DNA of 15,712 bases, taken from CAZPMO01 sp964587515. GTDB taxonomy: Bacteria > Pseudomonadota > Alphaproteobacteria > MPNO01. This document shows, piece after piece, positions 1-5,728 of this stretch; position 1 is the stretch's first letter, and each line of letters starts with the position of its first letter. A program made the position numbers and the translations under genes. The notes beneath the pieces were generated by a model. That model was given only the letters and a program-made list of their open reading frames with translations. It was not told where the DNA came from and did not search any database. Where the stretch lies: positions 1 through 15,712 of the forward strand of contig CAZPMO010000115.1 in NCBI GenBank assembly GCA_964587515.1, given 5' to 3'.

Positions 1-1
1 T

Positions 2-243
2 GAGCGGGTCGAGGGTTTCTTCGACGGGACCCTCGATCTCATGCGGCTGCGGGTCACGGCCGATGCCCCCGCTGTCGGGAAGACGCTTCGCACGCTGGGA
101 GATGACCCCCCGGCCCTTGTCCTGGCTGCGGAGGATGAGCATGGAACGCCTGTCGTTCCCGGTGGGGATCTCCGAGTGTCCGCAGGCGGCCACATGATCG
201 TGCTGGCTGCTGCCGCCGACGCCGAACGGGTCCGCGCCCGGTT
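2..243 (+). CDS. Partial C-terminal TrkA_C (RCK_C)-like domain of a cation transport protein
   Basis: The plus-strand frame is open from the left edge and reads into a stretch with the pattern of a TrkA_C/RCK_C domain. Visible parts are an LRVTADAPAVGKTLRTLG segment, a central VLAAEDEHGTPVVP strand region, a PGGDLRVSAGGHMIVLA segment matching the usual 'GD..l..GD.liv' core, and ERVRARF at the end. Such domains sit at the C-terminus of Trk/Kef/CPA2-type potassium or sodium transport proteins and bind regulatory ligands. After about 243 the frame merely reads antisense to accB and runs to a stop at 334, so the natural C-terminus is not visible. The N-terminal part lies outside the window. The domain call rests on pattern recognition only. 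That this segment truly belongs beside aroQ/accB is doubtful; see the junction finding. Confidence 0.55.
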
Positions 244-245
244 CC
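215..245. other. Abrupt junction between accB and a TrkA_C-like gene
   Basis: Between roughly 215 and 245 the same bases encode the last recognisable residues of two unrelated proteins on opposite strands: ERVRARF on plus and EPGADPF on minus. To the right only accB reads sensibly; to the left only the TrkA_C-like frame does. This is what a fusion at a short shared sequence would look like. No Ns mark the position. Confidence 0.6.
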
Positions 246-505
246 GGCGAAAGATAGACGGTCCCGACCATCGGCGCGGTCACCGCGCCGGGATGTCCGG
301 CCACGGTCTCGCCCGCTGTCGCGGCCGCGCCTGACATTTCCGTCGCGGCGGCAAGGGTAACGGTCGCCGGGGCCGCCGGCCCAACCGCGCGCGACACCCG
401 GATGCGCTGATCGCCGGCCGCGTATTCAAGCTCCGTCAGGCCGGTTTCTTCCAGCAGTTCCGCGAGGCGGCGGACCAGATCACCATCCACGTTGAGCTCA
501 CTCAT
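223..505 (-). CDS. accB: Biotin carboxyl carrier protein of acetyl-CoA carboxylase, truncated at an abnormal junction
   Basis: AccB carries the biotin that shuttles carboxyl groups between biotin carboxylase and carboxyltransferase in the first step of fatty acid synthesis. The gene starts with ATG at 505, overlapping the aroQ stop by ATGA. The first 94 residues look right: an N-terminal helix (DLVRRLAELLEETGLTELEY), a strand (RIRVSRA), an Ala/Pro-rich linker, then the start of the biotinyl domain with APMVGTVYLSPEPGADPF at residues 77-94. After F94 the similarity ends abruptly. The frame stays open to the window edge, but there is no EAMKM-type biotinylation motif; the sequence becomes antisense to the TrkA_C-like segment. 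The aroQ-accB order is common in alphaproteobacteria, with accC expected next. A functional genome needs an intact accB, so this copy is either an assembly chimera or a broken gene. Confidence 0.75.
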
Positions 506-963
506 TTTGCGGTGTCCCCCGCGCCCACCAGCCGGGCGATTGCATCGAGCGCCAGCAGATAGCCATGGCTTCCGAACCCGCAGATCACGCCCTTCGCGAC
601 GTTGGAAACATAGGAGTCCTTGCGGAACGGCTCCCTCTGGAACGGGTTGGACAGATGCAGTTCGATGACCGGCAGTTCGGTCAGGATCAGCGCGTCCAGG
701 ATGGCGAGCGAGGTATGGGTGTAGGCGGCCGGGTTGATGATGATTCCCGCGTGTCCGGCGCGGGCTTCCTGTATCCAGTCGACCATCTGGCCTTCGCCGT
801 TGGTCTGGCGGAAATCGAGATCGAGCCCGAGCGCTTCCGACTTTGCGCGGCACAACCCGGCGATCTGATCGAGCGTTTCGCTTCCATAGATTTCAGGCTC
901 CCGCACCCCCAGCATATTGAGGTTGGGGCCGTTGAGCAGAAGGATCTTGGGCGATGACGCCAC
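502..963 (-). CDS. aroQ: Type II 3-dehydroquinate dehydratase
   Basis: This enzyme converts 3-dehydroquinate to 3-dehydroshikimate in the cytoplasmic shikimate pathway. The 153-residue length is normal for the small, dodecamer-forming type II family. Visible landmarks are the N-terminal ILLLNGPNLNMLGVREPEIYG with the catalytic tyrosine at residue 26 and its partner arginine at 21, QTNGEG at 53-58, NPAAYTHTS from residue 77, ELHLSNP with His103, and the arginine at 114. The start is GTG at 963, with AGAGAG about nine bases upstream (973-978 on the plus strand). No better start lies between it and the conserved KILLLNGPN. Its stop overlaps the accB start, so the two are translationally coupled. 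The family call is secure; only the exact start is open. Confidence 0.95.
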   Translation of the reverse strand: MASSPKILLLNGPNLNMLGVREPEIYGSETLDQIAGLCRAKSEALGLDLDFRQTNGEGQMVDWIQEARAGHAGIIINPAAYTHTSLAILDALILTELPVIELHLSNPFQREPFRKDSYVSNVAKGVICGFGSHGYLLALDAIARLVGAGDTAK

Positions 964-1003
964 GACGAAATACTCTCTGGTGAAACAGCGAAGTTCGGGT
1001 TAT

Positions 1004-1017
1004 ATCACGCGCGTGAT
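1004..1017. promoter_or_regulatory. Perfect 14-bp palindrome between aroQ and the PAS gene
   Basis: ATCACGCGCGTGAT is a perfect palindrome lying 41 bases upstream of the aroQ start, in the 249-base region between divergent genes. Its size and place fit a transcription factor operator, but no regulator is identified. The rest of 964-1212 is more AT-rich than the flanking genes and shows no coding frame. Confidence 0.35.
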
Positions 1018-1212
1018 CATCCGTAACCGGCCGATTTGGGTGAGTTATTCCGGTTTTGAACCCGGTTTAATTGCAGGAATTCCATTGGTTTGTCTCGCCG
1101 CCTTTGTTGTTTCCCAATAGGTTCAAAAGCGAAAAAACCCAGGCTTTACGGGAATTTAATCTAATTGCGACAGTTCTTGGCCTTCGGGAGTCCGGGCAGC
1201 CGGGAAAATTTT

Positions 1213-1746
1213 ATGGACCAATATCGCGGCGATGACGGGCCCTTCGAGGCCTCGATCACTGAATCGGTTTCGGACGAAATGGACGAATCCAACCTGCAAG
1301 GGATGGAGCGCCGTCTCGTGCTCAGGCTATTGAAGTACTGGCGCGGGATTTGCGGCGACGCCGAATTTCCATCTTTCGACGATGTCGACCCGAATGAAAT
1401 GCCGACGATCTGGGAAAGCGCCTTCGTACTCGATATTCTCGGGCACGAAGACGATCCCGTGTTCCGCGCCTTTGGCCCGGTCTACGCGTCCTATTCGCCG
1501 ACCCTGTTGAACAATATCAAGGTCTCTCAGGTGGCACCCGATACGCTGATCGAGAAATCGGTGGAGATCGTCCAGGAAGTAATCCGCAAGCAGGTCCCGA
1601 TTTCGCGCGGCGGCGAATTTATCAAACCCAATGGGGTCAAGGCACTTTATCGTGGCATCATCCTGCCGATGAGCGACGACGGCGAGACCATCAGCGGTCT
1701 GCTGGGCGCCGCCAATTGCCGCGAATTATCCGGTGACGACGATTAA
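1213..1746 (+). CDS. PAS_5-domain protein, possible sensory role
   Basis: The 177-residue product resembles the PAS_5 family (formerly DUF1457), single-domain proteins frequent in Rhodospirillales and related alphaproteobacteria. The family pattern is visible: a leading helix ending in LLKYWRGICGD (residues 39-49), FPSFDDVDPNEMPTIWESAFVLDI (52-75), a VFRAFGP strand, and a final YRGIILPMSDDGETISGLLGAANC (146-169). No output domain is attached, so any sensing must act through a partner. I chose the ATG at 1213 over an upstream TTG at 1165 because GGGAA sits at 1202-1206 and the upstream stretch does not look like protein. The N-terminal ~28 residues are acidic and probably disordered. The next gene follows after 33 bases in the same direction, suggesting co-transcription. 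The ligand and role are unknown. Confidence 0.75.
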   Translation: MDQYRGDDGPFEASITESVSDEMDESNLQGMERRLVLRLLKYWRGICGDAEFPSFDDVDPNEMPTIWESAFVLDILGHEDDPVFRAFGPVYASYSPTLLNNIKVSQVAPDTLIEKSVEIVQEVIRKQVPISRGGEFIKPNGVKALYRGIILPMSDDGETISGLLGAANCRELSGDDD

Positions 1747-1779
1747 GAGCAAGAAGATGATATCCGCCGGAGTCAGTCG

Positions 1780-2208
1780 ATGAGAGCATTCGAGATTCAC
1801 ACCTACACGCGCGGCAGGTGGAAAATCGATTCGGTTTTCGACGATCGCGAACTGGCCGTGTTCGAGGCCAGGCGGATGGATACCTCGGGCCGCTTCGCGG
1901 GCGTGCGCGTGGTCGAGGAGGTGTTCGACGAGCGCGCCGAGAGGTCCACCACGCGGACGATCTATCGCGGCTCGAAAGTAGCCGACGCCAACAGGGCGGA
2001 ACTCCAGAAGCGATCCCAGATTCGCCATGACGCGGCGCAGAGCCGTAAAAAACGATCGGAGCGGATCGTTGAACGGCGCAAACAGATCCAAAAGAAAAAC
2101 GCCAAGCGCCAGACCAATCCATACCGCATCATCGCCATTTTATCTGTCCTGGTGATCGCGGCGCTGGGCGCGCTTTACGGCCTGCAGCACATCAAGGAAC
2201 TTCTGTAG
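1780..2208 (+). CDS. Conserved-looking protein of unknown function with one C-terminal membrane helix
   Basis: I do not recognise a named family. The 142-residue product has three parts. Residues 1-62 look like a small folded domain (MRAFEIHTYTRGRWKIDSVF, then GVRVVEEVFDE). Residues 65-112 form a long, strongly basic helical stretch rich in Lys, Arg and Gln, likely a coiled coil or nucleic-acid/phospholipid-contacting segment. Residues about 115-134 (YRIIAILSVLVIAALGALYG) are one hydrophobic helix. With no signal peptide, the N-terminal domain probably faces the cytoplasm and is tail-anchored in the inner membrane. The start is well supported by GGAG at 1769-1772, seven bases before ATG. It follows the PAS_5 gene by 33 bases and may function with it. 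Confidence 0.75.
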   Translation: MRAFEIHTYTRGRWKIDSVFDDRELAVFEARRMDTSGRFAGVRVVEEVFDERAERSTTRTIYRGSKVADANRAELQKRSQIRHDAAQSRKKRSERIVERRKQIQKKNAKRQTNPYRIIAILSVLVIAALGALYGLQHIKELL

Positions 2209-2238
2209 CAGGCGGCCTCCCTTCGGGCCAAATTCCCG

Positions 2239-2266
2239 TTGCGATTTTTTCCAATCTCAGTATAAC
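2239..2266 (+). promoter_or_regulatory. Candidate sigma70-type promoter of the decarboxylase gene
   Basis: TTGCGA (2239-2244) and TATAAC (2261-2266) are separated by 16 bases, a plausible -35/-10 pair. Transcription would begin near 2273 and leave a leader of about 90 bases before the ATG at 2362. Confidence 0.45.
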
Positions 2267-2272
2267 AACGCC

Positions 2273-2361
2273 GCTCCAAGTGGGGCTCGCTTCGGTCCTG
2301 ACGGGGAAGGCCGACCAGTCACCCCGTCCAGCCCGCCGCCAACCAGTGGAAGCCGCCCACG
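2273..2361 (+). promoter_or_regulatory. Structured leader of the ornithine/lysine decarboxylase gene
   Basis: The leader holds a 7-bp perfect inverted repeat, GACGGGG (2300-2306) with CCCCGTC (2322-2328), around a 15-base loop. A short GTGG/CCAC stem (2346-2349 with 2357-2360) overlaps the probable ribosome site GGAAG at 2348-2352. Alphaproteobacteria have a described RNA element, the Rfam speF motif, upstream of this kind of gene, so a regulatory leader is plausible. I cannot confirm membership by eye. Confidence 0.3.
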
Positions 2362-3492
2362 ATGAACAGCAAGATCTCACGCTTCCTGGCCGAGCGTCAG
2401 CCGCGCACACCGTGTCTGGTCGTCGATCTCGACCTCGTCGCGCATAATTACAACGCGCTGCGCGAGGCCTTGCCGCTGGCCGAAATCTATTACGCGGTCA
2501 AGGCCAACCCGGCGCCGGCCATCCTGTCTCTGCTCGACGGGTTGGGGTCCAGCTTCGACGCGGCCAGCATTTTCGAGATCGAGCGTTGCCTCAAGATCGG
2601 GACGCCGGCGGAACGGCTTTCCTTCGGCAACACCATCAAAAAGGAACGCGACATCGCCGCCGCCCATGATCACGGCGTTACGCTGTTCGCTTTCGACAGC
2701 AAGGCGGAACTCGACAAGCTTGTCCGCGCCGCGCCCGGCGCGCGGGTCTATTGCCGGATCCTGATGGAGGGCGCCGGCGCCGACTGGCCGCTGTCCGACA
2801 AGTTCGGTTGCGACGCCGGCATGGCGGTGGATCTGTTGCGCCATGCCGCGGAGCGCGGTCTCGATCCCCATGGCGTATCGTTCCATGTCGGTTCGCAACA
2901 GCGCGATATCGACCAGTGGGACATCGCGCTCGGCCGCACCGAGATGGTGTTCTCCGCGCTCAACGAGGCCGGCATCGAATTGAAGATGGTCAATCTCGGA
3001 GGCGGGTTCCCGGCCCATTACCGGGGCGGCGCCGAGCCGCTCGACCGCTATGCCGACGGTATCATGAAGGCCATGACCCGACACTTCGGCAACCGGCTGC
3101 CGGCCATGGTCATCGAACCCGGCCGCTGCATACCGGGCGACGCCGGTGTCATCCAGAGCGAGGTCGTGCTGATTTCGCGCAAGTCATATGACGACGGACG
3201 GCGTTGGGTGTATCTCGATATCGGCAAGTTCGGCGGCCTGCCCGAGGTGATGGACGAAGCGATCAAATACAATATCCGCACACCCCGCGACGGCGGCCCG
3301 TCCGGGCCGGTGATCATCGCCGGGCCAACCTGCGACGAAGTCGACGTGCTTTACGACGGGGCGGGTTATCAACTGCCGCTGGACCTTGCGGTCGGCGACA
3401 AGATCGAAATCCTCAGCGCCGGCGCCTACACCGCGACCTATGCCTCGGTCGGCTTCAACGGATTTCCGCCGCTCGGCGAATATTACATTTGA
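2362..3492 (+). CDS. PLP-dependent ornithine/lysine decarboxylase, alanine racemase fold
   Basis: This enzyme decarboxylates ornithine (or lysine) to putrescine (or cadaverine), supplying polyamines in the cytoplasm. The 376 residues match the short bacterial fold-III (group IV) decarboxylases. The N-terminal TIM barrel has YYAVKANP with PLP lysine K47, HVGSQ (175-179), the glycine-rich phosphate loop GGGFP (213-217) and EPGR (252-255). The C-terminal beta domain has GPTCDEVDVLY, with the active-site Cys324-Asp325 pair donated across the dimer, and ends in FNGFPP. The CDEVD wording resembles bacterial ornithine/lysine enzymes of dual specificity, so I do not choose between substrates. ATG at 2362 follows GGAAG by nine bases. 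It probably has its own promoter rather than reading through from the upstream pair. It ends two bases from the convergent DsbA-like gene. Confidence 0.93.
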   Translation: MNSKISRFLAERQPRTPCLVVDLDLVAHNYNALREALPLAEIYYAVKANPAPAILSLLDGLGSSFDAASIFEIERCLKIGTPAERLSFGNTIKKERDIAAAHDHGVTLFAFDSKAELDKLVRAAPGARVYCRILMEGAGADWPLSDKFGCDAGMAVDLLRHAAERGLDPHGVSFHVGSQQRDIDQWDIALGRTEMVFSALNEAGIELKMVNLGGGFPAHYRGGAEPLDRYADGIMKAMTRHFGNRLPAMVIEPGRCIPGDAGVIQSEVVLISRKSYDDGRRWVYLDIGKFGGLPEVMDEAIKYNIRTPRDGGPSGPVIIAGPTCDEVDVLYDGAGYQLPLDLAVGDKIEILSAGAYTATYASVGFNGFPPLGEYYI

Positions 3493-3494
3493 AC

Positions 3495-4262
3495 CTATTT
3501 TCGCTGCCGCGCGGCGGCGACGAGACTTTGCATCGTCGCCAGATCGCGGCCGCCGCCGATGATCTCATCGCCGATCACGAATGACGGGGTGCCGGTGATA
3601 TTCAAGGTGTCCGCGAGCCGGTAATTGCGCTGCAGTATTTTCGCGATTTTCGGATCGTCCATATCGCGGATCAGGCGCGCGCGGTCGATGCCCACGCTCT
3701 CGGCGATGGTCAAGACGCTGACCTTGTCGATCTTCGATTTGGTTTCCATCATCGCGTCGTGAAATTGCAGATATTTTCCCTGCCGGCGGGACGCCAGCGC
3801 GGCGCGCGCGGCGAACACGGAAGCGGGTCCCAGGATCGGCCACTCTTTGTAGACACGCCGGATTTTCGCATCGCCCTTGATCAGTTCGGCGACGATCGGG
3901 TGGACGCGCCGGCATACGCCGCAGCGGTAATCGAAGAATTCGACCACCGTCACGTCGCCGTTGACGTCGCCGGCGACCGGCGCGGCGGGGTCGTTGAAAA
4001 TCTCGGACCGGTTCGCGTCCAGCGCCGCCCGCGCGGCCAACTTTTCCTGCTCGGCCTGGCGCGCCCGAAGTGCCTGGATGGCCTCCGCGATGACTTCCGG
4101 GTTTTTCACCAGATAGTCGCGGACCACCGTTTCGACCGCCTTCTTCTGGGCCTCGGTCAGCGCGTCTTGTGCCAGCGCCGCGGGCGCCGCCGAAATTATC
4201 GTCGCCACTGCAAGCGCCCGGACGACGCGGCCGGACAGCCGCATATGTGTTCGCTTCGCCAT
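3495..4262 (-). CDS. Periplasmic DsbA/Com1-like thiol-disulfide oxidoreductase
   Basis: The product is an exported thioredoxin-fold protein that should form or shuffle disulfides in periplasmic proteins. Counting from ATG at 4262 it has 255 residues: a signal peptide with a basic start, hydrophobic core and probable cleavage after APAALA; a helical segment rich in Ala, Glu and Gln (about 40-85); then the DsbA domain. That domain has VVEFFDYRCGVC, with redox cysteines at 114 and 117, and a cis-proline loop TGTPSF with the proline at 226. The CxxC is CGVC, not the CPHC of E. coli DsbA, and the order of parts fits the DsbA_Com1_like group. A GTG at 4289 would add nine residues, but GAGG six bases before 4262 favours the later start. 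It lies 62 bases after the M48 protease gene in the same direction, consistent with a shared envelope quality-control operon. Confidence 0.9.
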   Translation of the reverse strand: MAKRTHMRLSGRVVRALAVATIISAAPAALAQDALTEAQKKAVETVVRDYLVKNPEVIAEAIQALRARQAEQEKLAARAALDANRSEIFNDPAAPVAGDVNGDVTVVEFFDYRCGVCRRVHPIVAELIKGDAKIRRVYKEWPILGPASVFAARAALASRRQGKYLQFHDAMMETKSKIDKVSVLTIAESVGIDRARLIRDMDDPKIAKILQRNYRLADTLNITGTPSFVIGDEIIGGGRDLATMQSLVAAARQRK

Positions 4263-4324
4263 GGCATGCCTCATATCAGGGTTTGTCACGCGCCGAATAT
4301 CAATTGTTTGCGATGAAGGCGTGC

Positions 4325-5728
4325 TTAACGCCGCGCTTCGGCACCCGCTTTCGCGGCTTGCGCGGCCTTCGCGGCGTTGATGACATCGCCGGCGCGCAGC
4401 CAGCCCGGTGCGCCACGCTTTAAGATCCGCCGTGCGCGATCCGCCATGCGCAGGGCGTCTCCGAACCGGCCGACCATCAGATTATATTCCGCCGAGGCGA
4501 GTGACGAACGGCCGAGCCGGCCCTTTCGCCCGTAGGCGGTCGCCGCCAGCCGCCACGCGAAGGGGAGCATTCTGTCGCCGCGCAGCGCCTCCTCCAGATT
4601 CACCACGGCCGCATCAAGCAGTTCCGTCTCGTTGAGTTCTATCTGCGCGTGGGCCAACCCGATGCGCAACAGCGGGGCGCGGGGCAGCAGGCGGACCGCG
4701 GCTTCATAAGGCGCGATCGATTCGGCAATGCGGCCGTTTTCGAAAAGGATCTGACCCTTTAGTTCGAGAAAATAGGGGTCGTCCGGGCTGTCCCCGATCA
4801 ATCCGTCGATGATCGCGATCGCCCTGCCGATCTCGCCGCCGCGGTAATAGGCGATGGCGCGGGCATATCTCGCGGCTTCGCCGCGATCGTCTTCGCGATA
4901 TTCCCGCAACGTGCGTCCCGGATGGTTCAAAAACGCCTTCAGCTTGGCGCGCATCCGGTCGTGCAGCCGAATGAGCGGTGCCGGGGACGGTCTCGCGCTA
5001 TGGCGCGAACGGCCGACCTGGTCGCGAATATAGGCCATGCGCTCGCGAGTCAGCGGATGCGTAACGTCATAGGAAAGTTCCTGCTGGCGTCGCCGGCTGA
5101 TGATAAGGGCCTGCTGGGAATCGAGATATTCCAGGAACTCGAGCAGGCCCTTCGAGGATTGGCGCGTCCGTTCCAGCAGAACGACGGCGGCGCGATCGGC
5201 GGAGCGTTCCTGAGTGCGGGTGAACGACAGCAGGTTCCGGATAACCGCCATCTGCCCGCCGCTCGCCACCGCCGCCGCCGCGCCGGCGTCGCCGGCAAGC
5301 ACGCCGATCACCGCGCCAAGTACGTTCGACAGCAGCGCCGGCGACTGAGCGTCGCGCAACATAATGTCGAGGCGGGCGAGATGACCTCCGGCGATGTGGC
5401 CGGTTTCATGGGCCAGAACACCGATGAGCTGACCGGGGCTCTCCGAGGCGGTCAGCAGTTCCGTCGTCAGAAATATACGCTGGCCCTTGGCCACGAACGC
5501 ATTGGGCGCATTGGAGCGCACGATGTGGACTCGCACGGCATTCGGTTCCAGTCCCGCCGCCCTGAGCACTGGCGTGGCGTAGAGGCGGATGGTATTTTCG
5601 ATTTCGGTGTCGAATATCTGAGACTGGCGTTGGGCATCGGCCGTCCCGCTCGCCGAAATCAGGAACGTCGTAATTGCGGTCGCGAAAATGACGCGAAAAG
5701 TTGAAATGTGTTGCGCCAAGATCTCCAC
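4325..5728 (-). CDS. Periplasmic M48 metalloprotease with TPR tail, BepA/YfgC-like
   Basis: This looks like a secreted zinc protease of the BepA (YfgC) type, which in E. coli helps assemble or degrade outer-membrane proteins such as LptD. Visible parts in the 467-residue frame are a signal peptide ending near SASGTADAQ; the M48 domain with the zinc motif HETGH (107-111) and third ligand Glu174 in RTQERSADRAA; and helical repeats from about 285 to 420 with TPR spacing. The C-terminus is an Ala/Lys-rich tail. The start is uncertain: GTG at 5728 has GGAG only one base upstream, whereas TTG at 5719 has the same GGAG (5730-5733) eight bases before it and gives a more normal signal peptide. The 5' end lies against, or inside, the start of the divergent GGT-like gene. 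Confidence 0.9.
   Translation of the reverse strand: MEILAQHISTFRVIFATAITTFLISASGTADAQRQSQIFDTEIENTIRLYATPVLRAAGLEPNAVRVHIVRSNAPNAFVAKGQRIFLTTELLTASESPGQLIGVLAHETGHIAGGHLARLDIMLRDAQSPALLSNVLGAVIGVLAGDAGAAAAVASGGQMAVIRNLLSFTRTQERSADRAAVVLLERTRQSSKGLLEFLEYLDSQQALIISRRRQQELSYDVTHPLTRERMAYIRDQVGRSRHSARPSPAPLIRLHDRMRAKLKAFLNHPGRTLREYREDDRGEAARYARAIAYYRGGEIGRAIAIIDGLIGDSPDDPYFLELKGQILFENGRIAESIAPYEAAVRLLPRAPLLRIGLAHAQIELNETELLDAAVVNLEEALRGDRMLPFAWRLAATAYGRKGRLGRSSLASAEYNLMVGRFGDALRMADRARRILKRGAPGWLRAGDVINAAKAAQAAKAGAEARR

Noticed and set aside
502..963. Plus-strand open frame of 130 codons (565-957) opposite aroQ
   Set aside because: It is antisense to a clear aroQ and has no recognisable motif or ribosome site; GC-rich third positions create long antisense frames throughout this window.
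3501..3520. 20-base near-palindrome just after the convergent decarboxylase and DsbA-like stops, considered as a terminator
   Set aside because: It lies within the DsbA-like coding end and no T-run follows it in either direction of transcription.
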